Positions 1 to 6,811 of a DNA stretch of 9,258 bases are shown here, piece by piece. This stretch comes from an uncultured bacterium. GTDB taxonomy: Bacteria; Bacteroidota; Bacteroidia; Chitinophagales; Chitinophagaceae. The notes under the pieces were generated by a model. It saw only the letters and a list, made by a program, of their open reading frames with translations. It was not told the DNA's origin and made no database searches. The stretch's first letter is position 1, and the number at the start of each line of letters is the position of its first letter. Both the position numbers and the translations under genes were made by a program. Location: positions 1 through 9,258 of the forward strand of contig CAJBPC010000086.1 in the NCBI GenBank assembly GCA_903957405.1, in the 5' to 3' direction.

Positions 1-586
1 ATTGTTCTCGGCGAGCTCCTGCGGAGTGGCCAGATACCAAAAAGACATGCTCCGGTACGTGAGGAACCAGACAGGACCGGATATGGGCGTCGGCGCATCG
101 GCTGCTGTCGGCGGGTCTGGATCGGTCAAGGCGACTGACCATGGCGAAACACCAACCGGTTACACGGCATCAGCTGCGGGCATCACATCCCCGCAAGCCG
201 ACACCGAAGCCGTCAGCCAGAACGCCCTGTCAGGACAGATACAAGGAAGTCGTATGGTGGACGAACCGGCGATCACCCCAGATGCGGCAGCAACGGAATC
301 CCTTCAAGCAGATCTGCAAAGGAATGCCGTGGCGCATCATATGCCCTCTGCCGACGGGGTTCAGGAAAAAGCGGCGAGAAAGCTGACGGCAAGGATGGAA
401 AGAAAACTCCGCAAGCAGGGCAATGAGATCGACTTCCGCAACAATACCCCCCTGGAGCTGTTTCTGATGATCATGTCGGGAGCCGGACTGGTACTCGGCA
501 TATTCGGAATTGGGCTGGGATGGTTCGTCTTCATCGTGGCAGGTGGCATCTGGCTGTACTACAAACTCGTCGTGAACAAACAGTGA
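1..586 (+). CDS. Hypothetical lipoprotein with two C-terminal membrane segments (5' end cut by window)
   Basis: The reading frame is open to the left edge, so the true start lies outside. The first visible residues, FSASSCGVARYQ, look like the end of a lipoprotein signal peptide with the lipidated Cys at visible residue 7; probably only the start and hydrophobic core are missing. The next ~110 residues are low in complexity, rich in Ala, Gly, Ser, Thr and Gln, and look disordered. A basic stretch at about 120-140 (many Lys and Arg) leads into a hydrophobic tail at about 151-190 that is long enough for two helices and rich in Gly spaced by three or four residues. Such lipoproteins with a C-terminal hairpin are common in Bacteroidota, with no known function. 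The gene ends 74 bases before the preferred grpE start. I do not recognise a named family. Coding status is fairly sure; lipidation is inferred. Confidence 0.7.
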   Translation, partial: LFSASSCGVARYQKDMLRYVRNQTGPDMGVGASAAVGGSGSVKATDHGETPTGYTASAAGITSPQADTEAVSQNALSGQIQGSRMVDEPAITPDAAATESLQADLQRNAVAHHMPSADGVQEKAARKLTARMERKLRKQGNEIDFRNNTPLELFLMIMSGAGLVLGIFGIGLGWFVFIVAGGIWLYYKLVVNKQ

Positions 587-601
587 AAACCGACAATTTG
601 A

Positions 602-629
602 CTTGAAAAGTGAAGTTGGCAAGCCATTT
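602..629 (+). promoter_or_regulatory. Candidate heat-shock (sigma-32-like) promoter of grpE-dnaJ
   Basis: CTTGAAA at 602-608 exactly matches the -35 element known for sigma-32 promoters. After 13 bases, agCCATTT at 622-629 matches 5 of the 7 specified bases of the -10 element CCCCATnT. The expected transcript start falls near 635-640, before the grpE ATG at 661. An overlapping reading is a poor Bacteroidota housekeeping promoter (TTG at 603-605, TTTG at 627-630). No CIRCE repeat, the HrcA operator, is visible here. Bacteroidota are not generally known for a classical RpoH, so the match may be chance. Confidence 0.35.
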
Positions 630-660
630 GAACAAATATTCGCACCAAAAACACGTTACG

Positions 661-1242
661 ATGGATGAGAAAGAGATGACAAACCAGGAAAAACCTGAAC
701 AAAATCCGGAGGAGCAGGTATTCGGTCTGAATTCGGATGAGAACATTGCCGGCACGATCAATGTAGAGGGAAAGGTGGCCGAGGAATCAGAGGATGAGAA
801 GTTGCGGATGATGCTCCGGGAGAAAGACGACAAATACCTTCGTTTATATGCGGATTTCGAAAATTTCAAACGCAGGAATGCAAAAGAAAAGATCGAATTG
901 ATACAGACTGCAGGCAAGGACGTCATACAATCACTGCTGGAGGTGCTGGATGATTGTGACAGGGCGGAGCGTCAGATGCAAAAAAGCGACAACCTGACGC
1001 AATTGAAAGAAGGCGTACAGCTGGTCTTCAACAAGCTCCGCAGATCCCTGCACTCAAGAGGGCTGAAGGAGATGAGCAGCATTGGTGAGGCATTCAATCC
1101 GGATATCCACGAGGCCATCACCGAGATTCCCGTCGCCGACCGTTCGATGGAAGGCAAGATCGTGGATGAGTTAGAGAAAGGATATTCCCTGAATGACAAG
1201 ATCATCCGCTTTTCGAAAGTGGTGATCGGCAAACAAGCATAA
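661..1242 (+). CDS. grpE: Nucleotide exchange factor GrpE
   Basis: GrpE dimers release ADP from DnaK and so drive its chaperone cycle in the cytoplasm. From the ATG at 661 the protein has 193 residues, normal for the family. An acidic, low-complexity N-terminus (about 1-45) is followed by a long helical region holding the conserved YADFENFKRR signature at about 64-73, then the C-terminal beta domain with the GEAFNPDIHEAI signature and a terminal KVVIGKQA. The frame extends to a GTG at 610, but that codon lies between the two elements of the candidate promoter and adds an unconserved stretch, so 661 is preferred; the ATG at 676 is also possible. No Shine-Dalgarno motif is visible. dnaJ follows after 35 bases on the same strand, so the two are probably one operon. 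The family call is very secure. Confidence 0.96.
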   Translation: MDEKEMTNQEKPEQNPEEQVFGLNSDENIAGTINVEGKVAEESEDEKLRMMLREKDDKYLRLYADFENFKRRNAKEKIELIQTAGKDVIQSLLEVLDDCDRAERQMQKSDNLTQLKEGVQLVFNKLRRSLHSRGLKEMSSIGEAFNPDIHEAITEIPVADRSMEGKIVDELEKGYSLNDKIIRFSKVVIGKQA

Positions 1243-1277
1243 ACGAACGAGGCCCCGTCGCCCATCCATAATGAACC

Positions 1278-2453
1278 ATGGCTAAAAGAGACTTTTACGA
1301 AATTCTGGGTGTCGCAAAGACCTCCACTGCCGAAGAGATCAAAAAAGCTTACCGGAAGGTGGCGATGCAGTTTCACCCCGACCGCAACCCAGGTGATAAG
1401 TCTGCGGAGGATAAATTCAAAGAGGCCGCAGAGGCTTATGAAATCCTAAGCGATCAGGAGAAGCGTGCACAATACGATCGGTTCGGACATGCAGGCATGA
1501 GCAATGCCGGCGGCGGCCAGCGCGGCGGTGCGGGCGGCATGAACATGGATGACATCTTCAGCCAGTTCGGTGACATCTTCGGAGAAGACATCTTCGGCAG
1601 TTTCTTCGGTGGTGGTGGCGGTGGCGGCGGTCGTGGCCGCACTTCCGGAAGGGGTCGCGGTACCCGCGGCAGTAACCTTCGCATCAAGCTGAAACTGACA
1701 TTCGAAGAGATCGCCAAAGGAACGTCAAAGACCATCAAAGTCAAGAAGTACGTATTCTGCAATACCTGCAATGGGAGCGGCGCAAAAGACAAGGGCTCCG
1801 TTCAAAACTGCGCGACCTGCAACGGCAGTGGACAGGTCAGGAAAGTGACCAATACCTTCCTGGGGCAGATGCAGACCGTCACGACCTGTCCGACCTGCAA
1901 TGGCGAAGGCAGTGTCGTCACCAGCAAATGTGGCAGTTGCAAGGGTGAGGGAAGGAATTACGCGGAGGAAACAGTGTCTCTCGACATTCCGGCGGGCGTC
2001 CAGGAAGGCATGCAGCTGAGCCTGAGCGGCAAAGGCAATGCCGGGGAACGCGGCGGCCCTTCAGGCGACCTGATCGTACTGATCGAAGAAGAACAGCATC
2101 CACAACTGCATCGGGAAGGCAATAATGTCATTTTCGAACTCCATATATCTTTCCCGGAGGCGGTCTTCGGCGCGAATATTGAAGTCCCGATGATCGAAGG
2201 CAAGGGAAAGATAAAGATTCCAGCAGGCACGCAGAGCGGCAGGATCTTCCGCCTGAAAGGAAAAGGATTCCCGGTCGTGAACGCATACGAACGCGGAGAC
2301 CAGCTCATCCATGTGAACATATGGACACCCCAGCAGGTGACAGCGGAGGAAAAGACGATGTTGGAAAAAATGCAACACGCGCATAACTTCCAGCCGAATC
2401 CGGAGAAGAATGAAAAAGGATTCTTCGAAAGATTCCGGGAGTTTTTCACCTGA
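1278..2453 (+). CDS. dnaJ: Chaperone DnaJ (type I Hsp40)
   Basis: DnaJ delivers unfolded proteins to DnaK and stimulates its ATPase. The 391-residue protein is complete: J-domain at 1-70 with the HPD motif at 33-35; Gly/Phe region at about 71-118 with three DIF motifs (92-94, 99-101, 104-106) and a run of eight Gly at 111-118; an Arg/Gly-rich stretch at 119-131; four CxxCxGxG zinc motifs starting at 161, 178, 204 and 218, all intact; and the C-terminal substrate-binding and dimerisation domains to about 350. The four zinc motifs mark a type I protein rather than a CbpA type. It follows grpE by 35 bases and is probably co-transcribed. Its TGA lies 5 bases from the stop of the convergent vWA gene. 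The only unusual part is the poly-Gly plus Arg/Gly linker, more basic than in E. coli DnaJ. Confidence 0.97.
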   Translation: MAKRDFYEILGVAKTSTAEEIKKAYRKVAMQFHPDRNPGDKSAEDKFKEAAEAYEILSDQEKRAQYDRFGHAGMSNAGGGQRGGAGGMNMDDIFSQFGDIFGEDIFGSFFGGGGGGGGRGRTSGRGRGTRGSNLRIKLKLTFEEIAKGTSKTIKVKKYVFCNTCNGSGAKDKGSVQNCATCNGSGQVRKVTNTFLGQMQTVTTCPTCNGEGSVVTSKCGSCKGEGRNYAEETVSLDIPAGVQEGMQLSLSGKGNAGERGGPSGDLIVLIEEEQHPQLHREGNNVIFELHISFPEAVFGANIEVPMIEGKGKIKIPAGTQSGRIFRLKGKGFPVVNAYERGDQLIHVNIWTPQQVTAEEKTMLEKMQHAHNFQPNPEKNEKGFFERFREFFT

Positions 2454-2485
2454 TCCGCTCAGTGGTCTTTTTTCTTTCTTTTTTT
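2450..2485 (+). terminator. Possible intrinsic terminator of dnaJ, inside the end of the convergent gene
   Basis: CTGA at 2450-2453 pairs with TCAG at 2459-2462 around a 5-base loop, and ACC at 2448-2450 can instead pair with GGT at 2464-2466 across a small bulge. A T-rich tract follows at 2466-2485, including six and seven T in a row. The stem is short, so termination would depend mainly on the T-tract. No T-run follows the hairpin on the other strand, so it should not work for the vWA gene. The T-tract is also the antisense of the Lys-rich C-terminus of the vWA protein. Confidence 0.4.
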
Positions 2486-4228
2486 CTGCGGTTCATACAC
2501 TTTACGGGCGCGCTGGACGAGGTCTGAAAACTCCGCCTGCAAAGGATCCGTGGGATCCGTATGTGCTGCGGTCATCTGCAGCAGCACTTCCCAGCCTGCT
2601 GACTTCAGATGGGGGGAAGCCCTCAACACCGATCCGAAGAGTGCGACGGTTGCAGCGAATCGGAGGGGTTGCGGACTGTCGGCGAAAGCGGTATAGCGGC
2701 ATTCGGGCTTGAACACCATCATCCTGGCAACTTTGCTGGCGGGTAGCCGATAGTGTAGGGATATGCCAGCGATGTTGCCTGAGACCGGGTCGGATTTCTG
2801 AAGCGCAGTATTCTTCGGGGTGGGCATCACTTCAAAAATGGCTATCAGGGAATGTCCGGATCCGACCTCCCCGCCTTCAAGCATTTTATTGGTATCGGCG
2901 AGGGCCACGACCTTGTTATCGAACCCGATCAGCCGGTAAGAAGCCACGAGGGCGGGATCGAAACGAACATTCATATGCACGTCGTCCGCCACTGCATAGA
3001 GGGTTTGTGTCATCTCCTTCACCAGCACTTTCTCCGCCTCCTGTTCGTTGTCTAAATACGCGAAATTGCCATTCCCCTTTTTGGCAAGGATCTCGATCTT
3101 CGAATCCTTATAGTTTCCCATACCCACGCCCAGACAGGTCAGGTAGACGCCACTCTGCTTCATTCTGTTGATGAGTTCCTCGAGATCGGTCTCTGAGAAA
3201 CGCCCAACGTTGAAATCTCCATCTGTAGCGAGGATGACGCGATTGTTCCCGCCCTTTATGAAGGTCTTCTGTGCCAGTTGGTATGCGGTGAGGATGCCCG
3301 CCTCCCCGGGGGTGTTGCCGCCGGCCTCCAGGTCTTCTATGGCCCGGATGATCTTCTCCTTCTCCGCACCGCTCGTGGGGGGGAGCATGACACCCGGCGC
3401 ATCGCCATAGGCCACGATGGATACCATATCGATCGGGCGGAGGTTAAGGACGAGTTTTCGGAAGGCGATTTTCAACAGTGGCAACCGGTTGGGCATGTCC
3501 ATGGATCCCGATGCATCGATGAGGAAAACCAGGTTGCTGGGCGGAACGGTGGAGAGATCGACCTTCCTTGCGGTCATATTCACATAAAAGAGCTGCCGCT
3601 GCGGATCCCATGGACAATCAGAGAGATGCGTCCGCAAGCGGAAAAGACTATCCCCGGAAGGATCGGGGGCATTCAGACTGAAATAGTTCAACATCTCCTC
3701 GATCCTTACGGCGTCCGGCGGCACCGGGCTTTCCTGGCTGATGAAGCGGCGGATATTGCTGTAGGATGCGCGATCGACATTCAGCACCACCGACATCTCC
3801 GGATCCCTGGCAGACACTACGAAATCATTCTCCACGAGGGTATTGTATGACTCCTCCCCCATCATCCTGAACCTGGAGGCCTGCTGCTGCTGGCTTCTGG
3901 TCATGGACAGCAAAGAGTATCGCTGGAGGTTGGCCGTGAATGGCAACATCTTGAGCGTCACCTGCTCATATTGGGCGGTACTGACGGGTTTTGAGAAAGA
4001 CTCATACCCTTCCAGGGAGAAACTCATGGTATCGACACGCAACGACGTCATGACGCCGAATGCACCTCCGATGCCACTGGCATAGGGCTGACCGCTCGAT
4101 CGCAGGATGATCCTGACGTTCTGCAGTGGCTGCCCCTTATCGTCGCGGACCTCTCCCCTCACATAGTATTGCGCCTTCAGACCGCACAGGCAGTTGAATA
4201 AGAACACTATGGTGAATATCGGCTTCAA
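2459..4228 (-). CDS. Exported von Willebrand factor type A domain protein (YfbK-like architecture)
   Basis: This 589-residue protein has a signal peptide (hydrophobic 3-17, likely cleavage after CGLKA at 19) and then a carboxypeptidase-regulatory-like beta domain at about 20-95. The conserved N-terminal segment of the vWA/YfbK family covers about 125-185 (ASYSNIRRFISQ, AVRIEEMLNYF). The vWA domain at about 230-410 keeps a full metal-ion-dependent adhesion site: DASGS at 238-242, Thr306 in GGNTPGEAG, and Asp336 in ATDGD. The rest matches the C-terminal domain usual for this family (DUF3520-like). The start must be the TTG at 4228: an in-frame TGA lies two codons upstream and no ATG precedes the signal peptide. 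A basic tail (KKRKKKDH) ends the protein. It probably binds a protein ligand through a metal ion in the periplasm or at the outer membrane; the partner is unknown. It lies 115 bases downstream of hpt. Confidence 0.9.
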   Translation of the reverse strand: MKPIFTIVFLFNCLCGLKAQYYVRGEVRDDKGQPLQNVRIILRSSGQPYASGIGGAFGVMTSLRVDTMSFSLEGYESFSKPVSTAQYEQVTLKMLPFTANLQRYSLLSMTRSQQQQASRFRMMGEESYNTLVENDFVVSARDPEMSVVLNVDRASYSNIRRFISQESPVPPDAVRIEEMLNYFSLNAPDPSGDSLFRLRTHLSDCPWDPQRQLFYVNMTARKVDLSTVPPSNLVFLIDASGSMDMPNRLPLLKIAFRKLVLNLRPIDMVSIVAYGDAPGVMLPPTSGAEKEKIIRAIEDLEAGGNTPGEAGILTAYQLAQKTFIKGGNNRVILATDGDFNVGRFSETDLEELINRMKQSGVYLTCLGVGMGNYKDSKIEILAKKGNGNFAYLDNEQEAEKVLVKEMTQTLYAVADDVHMNVRFDPALVASYRLIGFDNKVVALADTNKMLEGGEVGSGHSLIAIFEVMPTPKNTALQKSDPVSGNIAGISLHYRLPASKVARMMVFKPECRYTAFADSPQPLRFAATVALFGSVLRASPHLKSAGWEVLLQMTAAHTDPTDPLQAEFSDLVQRARKVYEPQKKRKKKDH

Positions 4229-4343
4229 ATGTCAGGATTGGTAGAGTTGTTTTCAGGATAAGTATCTAACGAAGATCACGCGCGGAAATTTTCCCCGCAG
4301 GGCATTTACGAACGATCTGCGCATCCTTTTGCCGCCTCCGGGC

Positions 4344-4880
4344 TCAGTCTGCCAGCTGATAGATCTCCCCGATATTCCTACCGAGCCCGTCATAATCCAA
4401 CCCATAACCCACTACGAATCTGTCTGGGATGGTGAATCCAAGGTAAGAAATTTCAAGCGGGTAAACCGTGGTTTCCTTCTTATGCAGTAAGGAACAGATC
4501 TTGAGGGATTTCGGTTGCTGATGTTCCAGCTGAGGGAGGAACTGGCTTAGTGTCTTGCCGGTATCGACGATGTCTTCGATGATGATGACATCCCTGCCAA
4601 ATACGTCGTCATCAAGGCCGATGGAGGTGATCACGTGACCGGTTGATTTGGTCCCTTTGTAAGATGCAAGCTTGATGAAACAGATCTCTGCCGGCATGCG
4701 CAATGCTTTGAAGAGGTCGGAAGCGAACATGAAGGATCCGTTCAGTATCGCTATGAACAGCGGCTTGGCACCGGCATGGTCGCGCGCTATCTCTGCGGCG
4801 ATGCGTTTCACGGCAAGGTCGATTTCTTCCGCGGTGATGTAAGGCTTGAAGGTCTTGTCGTGTAAACGGATCGTATCCAT
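4344..4880 (-). CDS. hpt: Hypoxanthine phosphoribosyltransferase
   Basis: This enzyme salvages hypoxanthine, and usually guanine, by joining it to PRPP to give IMP or GMP and pyrophosphate in the cytoplasm. The 178 residues match the usual bacterial Hpt size. The PRPP-binding motif is at 98-110 (VIIIEDIVDTGKT) with the acidic pair Glu102-Asp103. LNGSFMF at 46-52 supplies the conserved early loop, and the SYKGT loop is at 73-77. VVGYGLDYDGLGRN at 156-169 is the purine-recognition end typical of Hpt rather than Apt or Gpt. The ATG lies 3 bases after the stop of the glucosaminidase gene, behind an A-rich stretch, so hpt is almost surely translated from the same transcript as the two genes upstream. 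Nothing is missing or odd. Confidence 0.95.
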   Translation of the reverse strand: MDTIRLHDKTFKPYITAEEIDLAVKRIAAEIARDHAGAKPLFIAILNGSFMFASDLFKALRMPAEICFIKLASYKGTKSTGHVITSIGLDDDVFGRDVIIIEDIVDTGKTLSQFLPQLEHQQPKSLKICSLLHKKETTVYPLEISYLGFTIPDRFVVGYGLDYDGLGRNIGEIYQLAD

Positions 4881-4883
4881 GGA

Positions 4884-5936
4884 TTATTTCTTGAAAATAT
4901 TCATGACGGAACCCTTCGGGGACGCCCCTTGAAGGTTGAGCATGCTGCCGGTCTGCGGATTTGATGAACGGGTCAGATTGTTGTATTCCAGCAGGCTTTC
5001 CAGGCGGATGCCTTCTTCCTGGGCGATGCCATGAAGCGTCTCGCCCGGGCGTACGAGGTGGTGATCGTTCACCCCCTGCTTTCTTTTTCGTTGCAGGAAT
5101 ATCAGCTGGTCATGCCCGAGGATATCCTGCTGCCCGTCAAGGTCATTGATGTCGAGGAGCAGCCCGAGCCTTACCCTGTGCTTCTCCGCCATGGCAAGCA
5201 GGGATGTGCCCGCGGATGCGTACACGACCTTCGTGGCATTGATCCTGAACGCACCGTCGGGATAGTCTACCGGAGCCGAACGCGTTTCCGTGATCGGGGC
5301 TGGAGGCGCGGGATTCGGAGGAATGGCCGGTATTTTAACTTCCTGAGGCCCCTTGGCCGAGAGGGCGACATCCCGCATGTCTGTGGATTGGCGGCCTTCA
5401 TAACCGCTCATGGCCAGCAGGGTGACATCGTTCAGCCGGTATTGCTCGATGTAGCGGATCACGATCTCCGGGTATCTTGGGTTTGTGGCGTATCCGGCCT
5501 TTTTGAGTCCGTATGCCCACCCTTTATAATCGGTGGGTTCCAGCTCGAAGAGGAATGCATATCGGGGTTGCGTGCGCAGGAAGTCTGAATGATCCCGGTA
5601 TGAATCACCCGCAGATGCATATTTGCGGAAGCATTCTCCTTGTTCATCATCGTTGTGGTAGACCTTCTCACCCGTCCAGGTGCTTTTGCATTTGATGCCG
5701 AAATGGTTGTTGGAGCGGGTCACGAGGTCGCTTTTCCCGGCCTCTGATTCCAGGATGGCCTGTGCGAGTTTCACGGAGGCGGGCACACCGGTTCGCTGCA
5801 TTTCAAGGACGGCGGCATCCCGGAAGGCCTCGATATATCCCAACACGTCAGGGTTTACGGGTTGCTGGGCCCGGGTGCCTGAGATGGACAGCAGCAGTGC
5901 GGTCATCAATCCGTATCCGTAGTTCATGGCTGTCAT
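4884..5936 (-). CDS. Exported LysM-containing glucosaminidase (peptidoglycan hydrolase)
   Basis: Proteins of this family cleave N-acetylglucosaminyl bonds in peptidoglycan, for cell separation or wall remodelling. The 350 residues begin with a signal peptide (hydrophobic 9-18, likely cleavage after GTRA at 23). The glucosaminidase domain spans about 31-170; the likely catalytic acid is Glu63 in AILESEAGKS, and SNNHFGIKC (75-83) is the family's second signature. A Pro-rich linker at about 201-215 precedes two LysM-like modules, at about 237-283 and 292-336; the second (GETLHGIA, LLEYNN) is the clearer. The ATG at 5936 directly abuts the TAA of the O-methyltransferase gene and follows an A-rich stretch; an ATG three codons later is possible. 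hpt starts 3 bases downstream. Family and export are secure; the in vivo role is inferred. Confidence 0.92.
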   Translation of the reverse strand: MTAMNYGYGLMTALLLSISGTRAQQPVNPDVLGYIEAFRDAAVLEMQRTGVPASVKLAQAILESEAGKSDLVTRSNNHFGIKCKSTWTGEKVYHNDDEQGECFRKYASAGDSYRDHSDFLRTQPRYAFLFELEPTDYKGWAYGLKKAGYATNPRYPEIVIRYIEQYRLNDVTLLAMSGYEGRQSTDMRDVALSAKGPQEVKIPAIPPNPAPPAPITETRSAPVDYPDGAFRINATKVVYASAGTSLLAMAEKHRVRLGLLLDINDLDGQQDILGHDQLIFLQRKRKQGVNDHHLVRPGETLHGIAQEEGIRLESLLEYNNLTRSSNPQTGSMLNLQGASPKGSVMNIFKK

Positions 5937-6587
5937 TTATGCGATTTCGTTTTTTTTCCGGATGAGCATGAGCCCGTCGCGAACGGTGAGCATGACGTGT
6001 TCGACACGCGGGTCGAGGCGCACATACCTGTTGAACGCATCGATGGCGATCGCATGCCGGCCCTTTACGGGATCCTGCAGCACTTGCCCGTGGAACAGCA
6101 CGTTGTCTGCGATGATCCACCCGCCGGGTCTGGTCCGTGGCAGGACCATCTCATAATACCGGGTGTAATTTACTTTGTCAGCGTCGATAAAGACGAGGTC
6201 CCAGGTCTCCTTTAACGCTTCGATAACATGGCATGCATCTCCGATATGAACGTACATCCTGTTGCCCTGTTCGCTTCGGTCGAAGAATTTCCTGGCAGTG
6301 GCCGCATCCTCTTCCCGGATCTCGATGGTGTGCAGCTGGCCCTCCGCGCCTAGCCCTTTGGCGAGGCAGAGTGCGCTGTAGCCTGTGAACGTACCGATTT
6401 CGAGTATGCGTAGGGGTGAGACCATGCGACTCATCTGTGAGAGCAGCTGTCCCTGCACATGCCCACTGAGCATATGTGCGTGCGGATGCGTGCTGGCGGT
6501 GTGTTGCGCCAGTTCCGACAGCAGCGCGTCATCCGGTGTGGTGTGACGGTCGGCATATGCGGTAACGATATCTGGGACGGGTTGCAA
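5937..6587 (-). CDS. Class I SAM-dependent O-methyltransferase (catechol/caffeoyl-CoA type family)
   Basis: This family moves a methyl group from S-adenosylmethionine to a hydroxyl, usually with a divalent metal. The frame opens at a GTG at 6638 (233 residues), just after an in-frame TGA. I prefer the TTG at 6587 (216 residues), since family members are about 210-220 residues and usually begin roughly ten residues before the YADRHTTPDD region; a GTG at 6620 is a third option and no ATG is available near the start. Numbered from 6638, the family signature HPHAHMLSGHVQG is at 51-63, the SAM motif LEIGTFTGYS at 79-88, the acidic ribose-binding residue probably Glu106, and likely metal ligands Asp152 (in FIDADK) and Asp178-Asn179. 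The substrate cannot be read from sequence. It is the first gene of a tight run with the glucosaminidase and hpt. Confidence 0.92.
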   Translation of the reverse strand: MQPVPDIVTAYADRHTTPDDALLSELAQHTASTHPHAHMLSGHVQGQLLSQMSRMVSPLRILEIGTFTGYSALCLAKGLGAEGQLHTIEIREEDAATARKFFDRSEQGNRMYVHIGDACHVIEALKETWDLVFIDADKVNYTRYYEMVLPRTRPGGWIIADNVLFHGQVLQDPVKGRHAIAIDAFNRYVRLDPRVEHVMLTVRDGLMLIRKKNEIA

Positions 6588-6600
6588 TGTTGCGTTTGCG

Positions 6601-6608
6601 CAAAGGTA
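6601..6608 (-). promoter_or_regulatory. Perfect Bacteroidota -7 box (TAnnTTTG) before the preferred O-methyltransferase start
   Basis: On the minus strand TACCTTTG matches all six fixed bases of the Bacteroidota -7 element. It sits 13 bases before the TTG at 6587, which would give a very short leader. There is no TTG or TTTG at the expected distance upstream; the nearest T-run (complement of 6623-6626) is about 5 bases too close. It may therefore be chance, since such an 8-mer is expected a few times in a window this size. Confidence 0.25.
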
Positions 6609-6667
6609 AACATCCTCCACAGAAAAGGCATCGGTCACCCCGGAGATGTATCAGATCCCCGTGTATT

Positions 6668-6704
6668 GATCCTTCCCGATTCGTGGCGTTGTGCGGAAAG
6701 GATC
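6668..6704 (-). repeat. Stem-loop in the spacer between symporter and O-methyltransferase genes
   Basis: The arms GATCCTTCCCG (6668-6678) and CGGAAAGGATC (6694-6704) pair over 11 positions with one mismatch, around a 15-base loop (6679-6693). A small competing hairpin, GATCT-aag-AGATC at 6701-6713, shares bases with the right arm. No T-run follows on either strand, so it is not a standard terminator. It could be a leader structure, an RNA-stability element, or a copy of a dispersed repeat. Confidence 0.45.
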
Positions 6705-6811
6705 TAAGAGATCAGCCATCCAAGACAATCGGTGACCAACCAGATCGATGTGGATGACGGTCTGATTAAAGCGTCAGTCCGCGGAAGGTCTTTTCCCTTG
6801 CAATGACTCCG

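Noticed and set aside
610..660. GTG-started N-terminal extension of GrpE
   Set aside because: The 17 extra residues are unlike GrpE N-termini and the codon lies inside the candidate promoter; ATG at 661 fits better.
3278..3850. 190-codon open frame on the + strand opposite the vWA gene
   Set aside because: It is antisense to a well-supported gene, has no recognisable domain, and its composition (many His, Arg, Gly) is typical of a complementary-strand shadow.
4282..4298. GCGG / CCGC hairpin between hpt and the vWA gene
   Set aside because: Only a 4-bp stem with a 9-base loop and no T-tract; could arise by chance.
5031..5588. 185-codon + strand open frame opposite the glucosaminidase gene
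   Set aside because: Antisense shadow over conserved LysM and catalytic-domain coding sequence; no start signal or domain.
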